Made by a program: the position numbers and the translations under genes. A stretch of 64,000 bases of DNA, taken from positions 3,507,800 to 3,571,799 of the forward strand of contig NZ_CH672376.1 in the NCBI RefSeq assembly GCF_000153105.1, written 5' to 3'. The stretch's first letter is position 1. Each line of letters begins with the position of its first letter. Source of the stretch: Blastopirellula marina DSM 3645. Lineage in GTDB: Bacteria; Planctomycetota; Planctomycetia; Pirellulales; Pirellulaceae. The notes beneath the pieces were generated by a model, which did no database searches, was not told the origin of the DNA, and saw nothing but the letters and a program-made list of their open reading frames with translations. Positions 1 to 9,128 of the stretch are shown in pieces.

Positions 1-96
1 TAATTTTCCGTCGACAATGCGCTGCTGTCAGAAACCGCGGCTAACGCCGTGCGGCTGATTTCGATACGCCTATCCAAGGGCACAGCCGGCTAGGAC

Positions 97-170
97 CGTA
101 GGGTGGGTGGAGCAAGCGAGTTACGCTCAACCAATTTTGAACAACATCGCCGCTTGCGCAACCCACCGAC
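97..170. repeat. Copy (shortened) of the GTAGGGTGGGTGG intergenic repeat
   Basis: The sequence GTAGGGTGGGTGGAGCAAGC is shared with the 168-bp element at 26056-26223. About 40 bases further on, GCTTGCGCAACCCACC (152-167) pairs imperfectly with it. The copy lacks the outer right arm seen at 26211-26223, so it looks like a truncated or degenerate member of the same dispersed family. Confidence 0.55.
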
Positions 171-220
171 GCCGTCGAACTAGCGCCGGAGGAAACGATC
201 ATGTTGAAGGAACAGGGGGC

Positions 221-529
221 GTCAGCTTGACCAGCGGCGACTTATCTGTCGCCCTCGATGCGACGACGAGAGCGGTAATCATCAATCCCGACGATGTTGA
301 ATTGCTTGGCGACTTGGCCGTCGTTCAACTGCGAAGCGGCGGCATTGCCGAAGCGAGAGTGACAATCGAACACGCGCTGCGTCTTGACGCGGAAGATCAA
401 GTGACCCGGAACGTGCATTCGATTGTTACCGCAGTTGCATCAGGAAAACGCAAGTGCCCGAGTTCGCTAACAGAAATGATGCAGCCGCTCCCACCGAAAT
501 CGTGGCGAGCTCGCCTGTTTGGTTGGTGA
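221..529 (+). pseudogene. TPR-like gene remnant
   Basis: An open frame encodes a helix pair typical of tetratricopeptide repeats (segment ALDATTRAVIINPDDVELLG, then LRSGGIAEARVTIEHALRL) and ends RARLFGW. The frame runs back only into the repeat at 97-170, where its only clear start is a GTG inside the repeat, and no ribosome-binding site serves the TPR part. I read it as the C-terminal remnant of a TPR protein whose front was lost. A short expressed gene with a TTG start near 226 is possible. Confidence 0.3.
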
Positions 530-671
530 TTTCAATTTTCGCAGCGACTCTCTCGGTTGTGAAAAGCGCCGCCTGCAATCGGTTTAACCAATCGGGGTTA
601 ACCAACGCCGGGGTGCAAATGCAATTTGATTTCCTGCGGCCAAGCGGTTTGATGGCTGATCGGATTCCTGG

Positions 672-1196
672 TCATGTAAACGTCGCATGTTCCAACCGCA
701 GTAGGCGATCTTTCAACTTCAATCCTTGCGGCGCTGAGAACCCGTGCAGCTTGCCGGTGCTTGCGACCACGCGATGACATGGGATCAAGAGGGGAATCCG
801 ATTGCGGGCCATCGCGCCGCCGACGGCTCTAGCAGCGGCGGGCGAACCGGCCCGTGCGGCGAGCTGTCCATAACTGAGCGTTGTGCCGAGGGGAATTTTG
901 CGGCACTGTTGATAAACGCGCGTCGCGAAGGGAGTGAAGCCGGTCAGATCGATCGCGATCGATGCAAGATCGACAGGTTCTCCGGCGGCGTATTGCTGCA
1001 ATAGATCGACGATTTTTTGTTGCAAAGGAGCAAGCGAAACCGTTCGCGGGCTCCGGTTCTTGGTCGTGGAGAAGCTTAAGCGGTAGACCACATCTCCTCG
1101 CAGCTCGATCTCGAGCGGTCCCAAGTCGCTGGAAATTGTGAAAATCGTCGGCGAAAGCGGGCCAATCATCGTGCTTCGGCGGTTTTGCGGGTACAT
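672..1196 (-). CDS. ogt: Methylated-DNA--[protein]-cysteine S-methyltransferase
   Basis: Suicide DNA repair enzyme that moves the alkyl group of O6-alkylguanine (or O4-alkylthymine) to its own cysteine. The 174-residue product has the family active site IPCHRV with Cys140, preceded by the DNA-binding helix region (YGQLAARAGSPAAARAVGGA) and followed by the GKLHGF segment. The N-terminal ribonuclease-like domain is short, as usual for Ogt-type proteins without an Ada regulatory domain. Met10 is an alternative start. It stands alone and diverges from the gene at 1301. Confidence 0.92.
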   Translation of the reverse strand: MYPQNRRSTMIGPLSPTIFTISSDLGPLEIELRGDVVYRLSFSTTKNRSPRTVSLAPLQQKIVDLLQQYAAGEPVDLASIAIDLTGFTPFATRVYQQCRKIPLGTTLSYGQLAARAGSPAAARAVGGAMARNRIPLLIPCHRVVASTGKLHGFSAPQGLKLKDRLLRLEHATFT

Positions 1197-1300
1197 GTCG
1201 GACTTTCCCTAAAACGGCAGGGATATATACTAAGGCTCAGGCGGATGAACGAACTTTCTAGTTTATCCGAGAATCTCTAGCGCTCGAGAAGGAAATACGG

Positions 1301-2044
1301 ATGGCCGGCTACCGATCGCTGAGTGACGACTTCTATGTCAACATGAATCTCAATACTGAGATGGACCTCCCGAGCGGCCGCGATGCGGTGCTCCACTTTT
1401 TTGAACAGATCCGCAAGAAGTATCCACTGATGCGGAACTTCTATGCGCGCGAACGTTCTGAATTTGTTCTCGAAGAGGACAAAGACCAGGGAAGCTATCG
1501 CTGGGCCTCGGTCGAGATGAAGCGCGTCCTCTCGGGCTGCGTCAACATCGAGAACCTGGAAGACGCGATCGAGCAACATCGTTTTATCCTAGAACTGGCC
1601 CCCTATCTGCTGTCGGTCAGCCCGCTGGATTGCGAATCGCTCAACTTGATGTATGGGTTTGATTTCACCTATCGCGGCAATCACAACCAATTGGTCGCCG
1701 AAGCGCTGGGTCTGTCGCCGGCGTTTGAAAAGCTAGGGCGATTGGAGAACAGCCGCCTGGTCAGCTGCGAACCGTCGATTCAGATCGCGCTGGATGACGA
1801 GTGCCGCATTCAGTGTCGAATCAGTATCGAAACTAGAACCAGCGCCTATCACGTACGGACCGGAGAATTTCCGGAAGAGCAGTTAAGCGTCTACCTGACG
1901 CTCCGCAACTATGGCAGTCTCGATCCGGGCAATACCTACGTTGACGCGATGGATGGCTTGCACGCGGCCGCCGCACGGATCATGGACGAGTACGTCATCC
2001 AGAATATTCTGGAGCCGCTACGTCAGGCGATTACCCTGCGATAA
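1301..2044 (+). CDS. Conserved hypothetical protein
   Basis: A 247-residue soluble protein with no signal peptide or membrane segment that I can see. It is mixed alpha/beta and acidic, with a duplex of charged helices early on (DAVLHFFEQIRKKYPLMRNF). The ATG follows a good ribosome-binding sequence (GAGAAGGA, about 7 bases upstream). It ends three bases before the convergent response regulator gene, so the two 3' ends abut. I do not recognise a family and assign no function. Confidence 0.8.
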   Translation: MAGYRSLSDDFYVNMNLNTEMDLPSGRDAVLHFFEQIRKKYPLMRNFYARERSEFVLEEDKDQGSYRWASVEMKRVLSGCVNIENLEDAIEQHRFILELAPYLLSVSPLDCESLNLMYGFDFTYRGNHNQLVAEALGLSPAFEKLGRLENSRLVSCEPSIQIALDDECRIQCRISIETRTSAYHVRTGEFPEEQLSVYLTLRNYGSLDPGNTYVDAMDGLHAAAARIMDEYVIQNILEPLRQAITLR

Positions 2045-2047
2045 GCG

Positions 2048-2476
2048 TTAGGCGACCGAATCAACGGCTCGCGTTTCCGCGAGTTCGATGAGCGCGATCA
2101 CCAGGTCGCCGGGAAGGATCGGCTTGGTCAGAAACAGTTGGAATCCAGCCGCCTGACAAGCGAGCCGGTCTTCTCGACGAGCGCACGCGGTCAACGCGGC
2201 GACCGGAAATTGCTCGTCGAGCCGACGAATTTCAGCCAAGGTCGTCATGCCATCTTGCCGCGGCATTCGCAGGTCCAGAATCGCCAGATCAAACCGATTG
2301 GGATGAAAGATCGCCGTCGCCGCTTCCCCATCGCAAACTTGCGTCACTTCGGCGCCGGCGCCTGTCAAAATGATCTCCAACAGTTGACGATTCAAGTCGT
2401 CATCTTCGGCGATCAAAATGCGGAGTCCCGCGAGTGATTGCGTGTTGGAAATATCGGTCTGCATTATGTCGACCAA
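2048..2476 (-). CDS. Single-domain response regulator (CheY-like receiver)
   Basis: A 142-residue stand-alone receiver domain. The acidic pocket is EDDD (24-27), the phospho-acceptor is Asp68 in AILDLRMP, the switch Thr lies in ALTA and the conserved Lys in FLTKP. There is no output domain, so it probably works in a phosphorelay or by protein-protein contact. No kinase gene is adjacent, so its partner is unknown. Confidence 0.9.
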   Translation of the reverse strand: MVDIMQTDISNTQSLAGLRILIAEDDDLNRQLLEIILTGAGAEVTQVCDGEAATAIFHPNRFDLAILDLRMPRQDGMTTLAEIRRLDEQFPVAALTACARREDRLACQAAGFQLFLTKPILPGDLVIALIELAETRAVDSVA

Positions 2477-2579
2477 GTGGGGGAAAAGATGAAATCATTC
2501 AACTGCTCAAATCTAGTACGCAATTGACGGGCTCCCCCTCACTTTGCGCCCTTCCGCAGCCCTAAATGGCGATTATGCG

Positions 2580-3569
2580 CTAAACCGGCGACTCCCTGAC
2601 GAGCCGCATCACCCAATCGTTCGATTTATCGGATAGCGCTAGTCGTTCTCCCACTTCGGCAGGGAATCCTTTTTTGCGCAATTCGCCCGCGATCTTTGGC
2701 TCGGCTTCCGCAAAGCTTAAACCTACGGACAAAACCGTAGGTCCATGAAAGCCGATCGGCGTCGCTAACAAGATGGTGGGATCGGCCGGCAACGCGAGAA
2801 ATAGTTGGCCCAGTCGGTCGTTCTCGTCTTGGTTTCGTCCCAGCAAGATCAGGCCGCGATCTTCGCTCCACTGGTGTTGGCGGATCTCGAACAGCCCCGG
2901 CAACAGCCAAGCGGCCGGCAGCCGAGAGACCAGCGCCGTGCGCAACCGCCGCCCATACGCCGGATCGACCAGACGACAGCGCGCGGCGCCTTTTTCGCTG
3001 CCGGTCAGGCCAAACCGCTGGCCCAAAGCGCGAATCTGACGGCGGCCGCTTCCATGGATCGCCAACAACTGACTGCGGTCGATCAGCCCCTCTGTCTCTG
3101 GCAGCGTGGGCGTAAGAAGTTGCGCCGAGAGGGGCCGAACCAATCGCCCAGGGATGCCGGCGTGATGCTCCATCATTTCGAGATGGGATCGCTTTTGGCC
3201 CATCATCTTTTGCCCCAGCACTTCGCCGGTAACGACAAACTGGGCCTCCAATTCGGTGAGATATTCGACCGCCGCGGCCAGCATCGCCAAACGGCAGTCG
3301 CCGCACGGATTAGCGCCTTTGCCGTACCCGAACCGCGGCCGCGCGATCAACTGCAGGTACTCGGTAGGCGAAGGCTGGACGACTCGCAGCGGAATCTGCA
3401 ACTGATCGGCCGAGCGGCGCGCCGCATCGGCGACCGGCGAAAACTGCGTCGCAAAGGCCAGCCCAAAGACTTGCACCCCTTGCGTCTGGATCAACGCGGC
3501 GGCGACAGCGCCGTCGAGATCGCCAGAGAGGAGTGCGACAGAGCGCGTCATGACGCGGCTTTCATTCAT
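2580..3569 (-). CDS. PP-loop-like protein related to ThiI/MnmA tRNA thiolases
   Basis: A 329-residue protein resembling the group annotated as tRNA 4-thiouridine synthase or thiouridylase-like. It has an N-terminal PP-loop position, an NPCGDCRLAML cysteine pair around residue 90, and a VTGEVLGQKMMGQKR segment typical of the fold. The PP loop reads SGDLDGA where the family has SGGxDS, so ATP-pyrophosphatase activity is uncertain. The start could be Met1 or Met7 (3551); neither has a strong ribosome-binding site. Confidence 0.7.
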   Translation of the reverse strand: MNESRVMTRSVALLSGDLDGAVAAALIQTQGVQVFGLAFATQFSPVADAARRSADQLQIPLRVVQPSPTEYLQLIARPRFGYGKGANPCGDCRLAMLAAAVEYLTELEAQFVVTGEVLGQKMMGQKRSHLEMMEHHAGIPGRLVRPLSAQLLTPTLPETEGLIDRSQLLAIHGSGRRQIRALGQRFGLTGSEKGAARCRLVDPAYGRRLRTALVSRLPAAWLLPGLFEIRQHQWSEDRGLILLGRNQDENDRLGQLFLALPADPTILLATPIGFHGPTVLSVGLSFAEAEPKIAGELRKKGFPAEVGERLALSDKSNDWVMRLVRESPV

Positions 3570-3591
3570 TGAAGTTGGCTATTTCGAACCG

Positions 3592-3699
3592 ATGCGACAC
3601 TAGCCCGCAGCGCCAGCGAGGGAATGCGGTCGCTACTTCCATCCGTGTTGGTAGCGCCAAGCGGATTCCCTCGCTCGCGCAGCGGGCTAGTGTTGCGTC
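3592..3699. repeat. Dispersed inverted-repeat element, copy 1
   Basis: About 108 bp with long imperfect inverted arms: GACACTAGCCCGCAGCGCCA on the left, and the complementary GCGCAGCGGGCTAGTGT on the right, with a central ATCCGTGTTGG. Two more copies lie at 7849-7948 and 17358-17456 with the same arms and centre. It sits between two leftward genes. It could fold as one long hairpin. No transposase is inside. Confidence 0.8.
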
Positions 3700-3753
3700 A
3701 CATGACAGAACACTCGTGTGACGGCGTTTGACTTGAACGCGTTCGCCGTTGGC

Positions 3754-4485
3754 TTACTCGGCCAGATGCTCGGCCGGACGACCTTCGATTTCGCATAGTG
3801 CGTTTTGGGCGGCGCGCTGCTCGGCTTCCTTTTTGTTCCGTCCCCACGCGGCGACATATCGGATACCGGCGACTTGGGCGGCGACCTGAAAGCACTTGCT
3901 ATGGTCTGGGCCTTTTTCGTCCAGCAGCAAGTAGTTGGGGGTAGCGCCATGCTCGCGCTGGGCGTATTGCTGCAGGGCCGACTTGAAATTGGCGCCGGCC
4001 TCGCCGGAGACGGCTAACTCGATTTCGTCTTCTAGATTGCGTAAGACAAAATCTTCGGCCGGCTTGGGGCCGCCATCCAAATAGATCGCGGCGATGATCG
4101 CTTCAAAGACGTCCGCCAACAGCGAGGGAGGAACCGAAGGGCTGGACGACATCCCTTTGCCGACGATAAGAAACTCTTCCAACCCCAAGACGCGGCTTAG
4201 CTTGGCGCAGGTCAAGCGGCTGACGACGACCGATTTGATCCTGGTCAGATCTCCCTCAAGAAAGTGAGGAAAACTGTGAAACAAGGCTTCGCAGACGACG
4301 CGCCCCAGAATGGCGTCCCCGAGAAACTCGAGCCGCTCATTGCTTTCCAGGCGGTGACTTGCGCCCGAAGCATGGGTTAAAGCAGATTTTAGAAGTGATT
4401 TTTCTTGAAACTCGTAACCAATACGGACCTCACATCGCGAAATGGGGTCGTCCAATTGGCTCGGCGCTTCGGAAGATTCGCTCAT
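3754..4485 (-). CDS. rnc: Ribonuclease III
   Basis: Double-strand-specific endoribonuclease that processes rRNA precursors and structured mRNAs. The 243-residue product has the nine-residue RNase III signature NERLEFLGD (49-57) and the second catalytic patch LADVFEAIIAAIYLDGG near 125, giving the metal-binding Glu/Asp set. A C-terminal dsRNA-binding domain (FKSALQQYAQ to about residue 235) ends in the KKEAEQRAAQNAL helix. Length matches bacterial Rnc. It diverges from mgtE across 270 bp. Confidence 0.95.
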   Translation of the reverse strand: MSESSEAPSQLDDPISRCEVRIGYEFQEKSLLKSALTHASGASHRLESNERLEFLGDAILGRVVCEALFHSFPHFLEGDLTRIKSVVVSRLTCAKLSRVLGLEEFLIVGKGMSSSPSVPPSLLADVFEAIIAAIYLDGGPKPAEDFVLRNLEDEIELAVSGEAGANFKSALQQYAQREHGATPNYLLLDEKGPDHSKCFQVAAQVAGIRYVAAWGRNKKEAEQRAAQNALCEIEGRPAEHLAE

Positions 4486-4755
4486 TGCGGACCTATTGTT
4501 CGCCAGTTTAGCGTTTCCTCCGTTGCGACCACGACGCCGAATTCGTTCCCGAATCGTGGGCGGAACGCAGAGAACGCGATATGTATGCTATCAGCACCGC
4601 CAGTCTAGTTGTCCAGCATGATAGCGTCAACGGCGATTGATGTTGACCATTATGAAGATCTTCCCTTCTTTTTTGGCGTCCCAGAGGGTAACCGAACCTG
4701 ACAAGGGAAGTTAGATTGGTAGTTCCGCGAAACCGTTCCACGATGAAATTGCGCC

Positions 4756-6108
4756 ATGATGAACGTACTCTATCTACCTGAACTCCGCGAAATGTTGGCC
4801 GAAAACGACCACCAAGGGCTGCTCGAGTTCTGTACTGCGCTGCACCCGGCTCGGACCGCCGAGTTCATGGAAGCGTTGACGATCGACGAGGTTTGGAACG
4901 TCCTGCGGCATGCCGATACCCAACTTCAGAGCGAAATTTTCGCTTACTTCGAGCATCCGTTCCAGGTCGAGATCATCGAGTCTCGCGATCCGGCGGAGGT
5001 CGCCGAGATGATCGCTTGCATGTCGGCGGATGATCGCGTCGACTTGCTGTCAGGCGTCGACGAGGAAGCGGTAACCGTCATTCTCTCGCTCTTGCCGCTT
5101 GAAGAACGACGCGATTTCCAGCGTCTCTCGGGACATCCGGAGGGGACCGCCGGCGCGATCATGACCACCGAAGTCGCTCGGCTCAGCGAAGACCTGACGG
5201 TCCGTCAGGCGCTGGAAGAGCTGACGCGGCAGGCCGAACATCTAGAGACGGTCTACTACATCTACATCGTCGACGAGAACGATCGACTGCATGGAGTCGT
5301 TTCGACGCGGCAACTGGTTTCGTCGCTGGGCAAATCGGATCGCAAGCTGTCGGAACTGATGGAGCCTGAGGTGATCCACTGCCAGGTGACCGAAGACCAG
5401 GAAGAAGTCTTGCGGAAGATGGCCGACTACGACTTGTTGGCGATCCCCGTCGTGGACGACACGTTGCAGCTGGTCGGGATCATTACGCACGATGATATTC
5501 TTGACGTCGTGCTGGAAGAAGCGGAAGAAGACGCGTATCGCGCGGCGGCGGTCGAACCGCTCGAAGACTCCTACCTGCAAACGCCGATCATCACTCTCAG
5601 CTGGAAACGGGGAGTCTGGCTGATCATCCTGTTTATCGGCGCCTTGTTCACGTCGATGGCGCTCGGCCATTTTCAGGAAGAACTGAACAAGTTCGCCTGG
5701 CTCGTCCCCTTCATTCCGCTCGTGATTTCGACCGGCGGCAATACCGGAAATCAATCGGCGACGTTGATTATCATGGCGCTGAACAAAGGAGATTTAACGG
5801 CCCGCGACTGGTTCATGGTCGTTCGCCGCGAGATCTTGATGGGGCTGATCTTAGGCAGCTTGCTCAGCATTCTGGGCTATGGGATCGCTTTTACAGAAGC
5901 GCCGTCCGCTTTTGCGGCGCTGGTCGTTCCCATCACCGTGTTAGCCGTGGTCATCGCCGGCACGACGGTCGGTTCGTCCCTTCCGCTGCTATTTAAGAGC
6001 ATCAATCTCGACCCGGCGCTGATGAGCAACCCCTTCGTCGCCGGCATCATCGACTTTCTAGGGATCGTGATCTACATGTCGGTCGCGATTTTGTTGTTGG
6101 GCGACTGA
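4756..6108 (+). CDS. mgtE: Magnesium transporter MgtE
   Basis: Inner-membrane Mg2+ channel gated by cytoplasmic Mg2+ sensing. The 450 residues show the three expected parts: an N-terminal helical domain (about 1-130), a pair of CBS domains (about 131-255, including LSELMEPEVIHC), and five membrane segments from about residue 283 with the pore region PFIPLVISTGGNTGNQS. Length is standard. I searched the 270-bp upstream region for an Mg2+ riboswitch and saw no convincing one. Confidence 0.95.
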   Translation: MMNVLYLPELREMLAENDHQGLLEFCTALHPARTAEFMEALTIDEVWNVLRHADTQLQSEIFAYFEHPFQVEIIESRDPAEVAEMIACMSADDRVDLLSGVDEEAVTVILSLLPLEERRDFQRLSGHPEGTAGAIMTTEVARLSEDLTVRQALEELTRQAEHLETVYYIYIVDENDRLHGVVSTRQLVSSLGKSDRKLSELMEPEVIHCQVTEDQEEVLRKMADYDLLAIPVVDDTLQLVGIITHDDILDVVLEEAEEDAYRAAAVEPLEDSYLQTPIITLSWKRGVWLIILFIGALFTSMALGHFQEELNKFAWLVPFIPLVISTGGNTGNQSATLIIMALNKGDLTARDWFMVVRREILMGLILGSLLSILGYGIAFTEAPSAFAALVVPITVLAVVIAGTTVGSSLPLLFKSINLDPALMSNPFVAGIIDFLGIVIYMSVAILLLGD

Positions 6109-6221
6109 CCACGACGTAAGAGCATGGCCCCGGCATTCGATTTGAATTTAAACGACATACCCGAACGCGTTCCCTGGCGGACGCAACGGGCAGTGTCTGC
6201 GGTTTTTTTACAATCGCACCG

Positions 6222-6563
6222 TTACACGTTGAGCGCCGGTTGGCCGACGTACAACTGCAAGATCTGGCTTTGCACTTTGATCGCGCGAATCAACACCCAG
6301 ACTTGATCCGGCGTAAAACCGCGCGGATCTGAGCAGGACAGTTCTTCCAGCTCGGCGGTCATCGCCGCATGCTGGTCGGTCGCCGCTTGGAGCTTGAGCC
6401 CCACTTCTTTCCAGACGGTCGTGAGCAACTCTTCGCTGGCCAGAACCTGCGTGTCCTTTACCGAGTTCGACAACAACAGACAAAGTCTGGCGACATCTTG
6501 GAGGTCGGCGCTCGGTTGCAAATTTTGGATGCGATCAGCAAGTTCGCGACAAGATACGTTCAT
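6222..6563 (-). CDS. Hypothetical protein, small helical
   Basis: About 113 residues from the ATG at 6563, mostly helical (SCRELADRIQNLQPSADLQD, then LLTTVWKEVGLKLQAATDQH), with no signal peptide. A longer reading from a TTG at 6671 is open, but its first 36 residues look unlike coding sequence. It is the last gene of a leftward series behind the glycosyltransferase and is convergent with mgtE. Not recognised. Confidence 0.5.
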   Translation of the reverse strand: MNVSCRELADRIQNLQPSADLQDVARLCLLLSNSVKDTQVLASEELLTTVWKEVGLKLQAATDQHAAMTAELEELSCSDPRGFTPDQVWVLIRAIKVQSQILQLYVGQPALNV

Positions 6564-6688
6564 GGCTAACATTCCAGCCGGTAAGACGAGTAGGCGAATG
6601 CCCCAAGCGGGCCTTCCAAACTTTAGCTCAGTTTGCAGCTCCTTTCTCAGAAAAATCATCGCCGACTGCAACCCGCTCGGCGCAACCG

Positions 6689-7807
6689 CTACGACCGTGA
6701 TAACAGGTCGTCATAGAGACGCAAAATCTCCGCCGCAGAGTGCGACGGTTCGAACTTTTGACTGCGCCGATGCGATTTCCCGCGAAGTTGGCTGCGATAA
6801 TCGTCGTTGGCCAGAACTCTTGTTATCGCGGCGGCCAGCGCCTCGACATCGTCGACCGGCGTGATTTCGGCCGACTCGTGGGAGAAGATCTCCCGCGTGC
6901 CTCCCACGTCGGTCGCTACAACCGGCAAAGCCGTCGCCGCCGCTTCCAGCAAGACGCGTCCGAGCGGTTCCTGCCGAGCGGCGTGCACCAACATCGTCAA
7001 CTCGCGCAGGACCGCCGCCACATCGGACCGAAATTCGAGAAACGACACGGCGTCGGCAAGTTGGTTGTCGGCGACATACTGATGCAGCGACGCTTCGTAC
7101 TGGATCGCTTCGTCCTTCTGCGAGAAACGCTCCCCCACGATCAGCAGATGCGCATCGCGGTGTGCGATGCGGACTTGGGCGAACGCGCGCAGCGCCGCGT
7201 CGACACCTTTTCGCATGCCGATCTGACCAATCGTCGCCAACAGACGGGTCTCTGGCGGCAAGCCCAGCTCGGCATGCAAAAAGTGGGTTGCCGCCGCCGG
7301 AAAGAACTGCGACTTGTCGACGCCGTTGTAGATGACGTGGGACGACGTTGCGGTCAGACCTTGCGCCACATGAAAATCGCGCGTCGCCTGCGAAACTGCG
7401 ATCCGCGCGTGCAGCTGATTCAAGTCATCCAGCACGCGCCGATTCAGCTTAAGGATGTCGCGCAAGTGTCCCAATTTGACGACCTGCGGCGGCGTCGCGA
7501 TCGGCCCCAGGATGCGACTCATCGAGAGACTATTCGCATGCACGACGTCCGGCCGCCGGCGATCTATATGTTCGGCAAGTTCGGCTCGCAGTGGTTCGAG
7601 CGGACGTTTGCGACCTTGCGAGTCGACCAAGTCCCACGCTTGGTACGCTGCGCCGGCGGCTCGGATTGCAGTCGATAGTTCGCCGCCGGAGGGGCCAAGA
7701 ATCGTCGGTCGCCATCCGCTTGAGATCACGTGCGGCAGGATTGAGAGGAGCGAGTTCTCGCCGCCGTTGAGCGTCGCGTATTCGCAAAGATAAAGAACCG
7801 ACGGCAT
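6689..7807 (-). CDS. Glycosyltransferase family 4
   Basis: A 372-residue GT-B fold glycosyltransferase that would use a nucleotide sugar donor. The N-terminal Rossmann half starts MPSVLYLCEYATLNGGENS. The C-terminal half has the GT4 donor-binding stretch HAARQEPLGRVLLEAAATAL with the E(x7)E pair, followed by PVVATDVGGTREI. There are no membrane segments. Acceptor and product are unknown, since no other polysaccharide genes lie nearby. Confidence 0.88.
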   Translation of the reverse strand: MPSVLYLCEYATLNGGENSLLSILPHVISSGWRPTILGPSGGELSTAIRAAGAAYQAWDLVDSQGRKRPLEPLRAELAEHIDRRRPDVVHANSLSMSRILGPIATPPQVVKLGHLRDILKLNRRVLDDLNQLHARIAVSQATRDFHVAQGLTATSSHVIYNGVDKSQFFPAAATHFLHAELGLPPETRLLATIGQIGMRKGVDAALRAFAQVRIAHRDAHLLIVGERFSQKDEAIQYEASLHQYVADNQLADAVSFLEFRSDVAAVLRELTMLVHAARQEPLGRVLLEAAATALPVVATDVGGTREIFSHESAEITPVDDVEALAAAITRVLANDDYRSQLRGKSHRRSQKFEPSHSAAEILRLYDDLLSRS

Positions 7808-7848
7808 TGGAGTCGCGTTCTGTGGTTACGTGTTGTCGAGCCGATTGG

Positions 7849-7948
7849 CCACGAGCCCGTGGCGCCAGCGAGGGAAAGCGGTTGGTTACTTCAATCCGTG
7901 TCTAAATCGCTAACCGCATTCCCTCGCTGGCGCTGCGGGCTCGTGTCA
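7849..7948. repeat. Dispersed inverted-repeat element, copy 2
   Basis: About 100 bp, left arm CACGAGCCCGTGGCGCCAGC and right arm TCGCTGGCGCTGCGGGCTCG, centre TCAATCCGTGT. It matches the copies at 3592 and 17358, except that both arms carry CGAG/CTCG where the others have CTAG: a paired change that keeps the stem. It lies between the dapA and glycosyltransferase genes, both leftward. Confidence 0.8.
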
Positions 7949-7990
7949 CGGTTCTCGGCTTGGCGCCAAGGTGGCGTCTTACTGGTCGGA

Positions 7991-8878
7991 TTACAGCAAC
8001 CCGTATTTGGTCAAAGTCGCGCGTAGCTGAGCTTCTTCGCTTGGTTCGAGCGGGGTCATCGGCAGGCGCAGTTCGCCGGTATCGCGGCCCAGCATCTTCA
8101 TCGCCGCTTTGATCGGAATCGGATTGGTCGCGAGACCGAGCATCTCGCGGCATAGTCCAAAGAGTTGGAAGTGTCGCTTTTGCGCCTCGGCCAGATCGCC
8201 GGCGTTCATCGCGGCGACCATCGCGATCATATCTTGCGGCACGATGTTGCCGACGACCGAGATCACCCCGCCGCCGCCGACCGACATCATCGGGATCGTC
8301 AGGCTATCGTCGCCGCTCAGCACGGTCAGATTGGTTCGTTCCAACACTTGCGACGTTTGGTCGAGCGAACCGGTCGCATCTTTGACCATCTGGATGTTTT
8401 CCAGCTCGCCCAACTGGGCGATCGTCTCCGGCTCAATATTCTTGCCGGCGCGACCCGGAATATTGTAAACGCAGATCGGCACGTCGACCGCTTCGGCGAC
8501 TGCTTTGAAATGTTCGTAGAAGCCGCGCTGCGTCGGCTTGTTGTAGTAGGGCGCGACCATCAGCGCCGCGTCGGCGCCTTCTTTGGCGGCCCACTTGGTC
8601 AGCCGCAGCGCCTCGGACGTGCTGTTGGACCCGGTGCCTGGCATCACCTTCACGCGACCCGCGGCGGTTTCGATGACCGAGCTGATCACCCGCTCGTGCT
8701 CGGCGTGCGAGAGGGTCGGAGATTCGCCGGTAGTGCCGACCGGACAAAGTCCGGTGACGCCTGCCGCGATTTGAAAATCGACTTGCTGTTTCAAGCATTC
8801 ATAGTCGACATTGCCGTCCTTGAACGGAGTGACAATGGCGACCCAAACGCCAGCAAATTCAGAACCTTTTCGCGACAT
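7991..8878 (-). CDS. dapA: 4-hydroxy-tetrahydrodipicolinate synthase
   Basis: Condenses pyruvate with aspartate semialdehyde, the first step of the lysine/diaminopimelate branch; meso-DAP also feeds peptidoglycan. The 295-residue TIM barrel carries the GTTGE motif (48-52), the catalytic Tyr138 (VYNIPGR) and the Schiff-base Lys166 (MVKDATGS). Length is standard. It follows pdxJ in the same direction at 250 bp, so it may have its own promoter. Confidence 0.95.
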   Translation of the reverse strand: MSRKGSEFAGVWVAIVTPFKDGNVDYECLKQQVDFQIAAGVTGLCPVGTTGESPTLSHAEHERVISSVIETAAGRVKVMPGTGSNSTSEALRLTKWAAKEGADAALMVAPYYNKPTQRGFYEHFKAVAEAVDVPICVYNIPGRAGKNIEPETIAQLGELENIQMVKDATGSLDQTSQVLERTNLTVLSGDDSLTIPMMSVGGGGVISVVGNIVPQDMIAMVAAMNAGDLAEAQKRHFQLFGLCREMLGLATNPIPIKAAMKMLGRDTGELRLPMTPLEPSEEAQLRATLTKYGLL

Positions 8879-9128
8879 AACTCATCACCGATACCGACGG
8901 GAACCAGAAAAAAACGTGCTACAAATATGGTGCAAGCCGGCCAATTCGACAACCGGGGGGAGTGTTTCGGCCCTGCGAAGAAGAATGGAACACGGCGGCC
9001 ACGGATTGTCTCCAGTAGTCTACGGCGAAATCGCCAGGCCGGCGTTTGGCGGTTGCTGCACTCGATCTAAGGGGCATTTTCCTGCCGTGTCTTTCTGTGA
9101 TCTCCGTGTTCCATTCTTTTCTTGCTTC

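Noticed and set aside
4486-4755. Possible Mg2+ riboswitch upstream of mgtE
   Set aside because: I looked for M-box-like stems and conserved loops and saw none that fit.
6124-6306. Short rightward frame after mgtE
   Set aside because: Overlaps the leftward hypothetical gene and has no protein-like features.
8165-9070. Long rightward open frame of 301 residues
   Set aside because: Lies antisense to dapA. It is the usual shadow frame in GC-rich DNA, as are similar long frames opposite the genes at 2580, 6689, 19219 and 39444.
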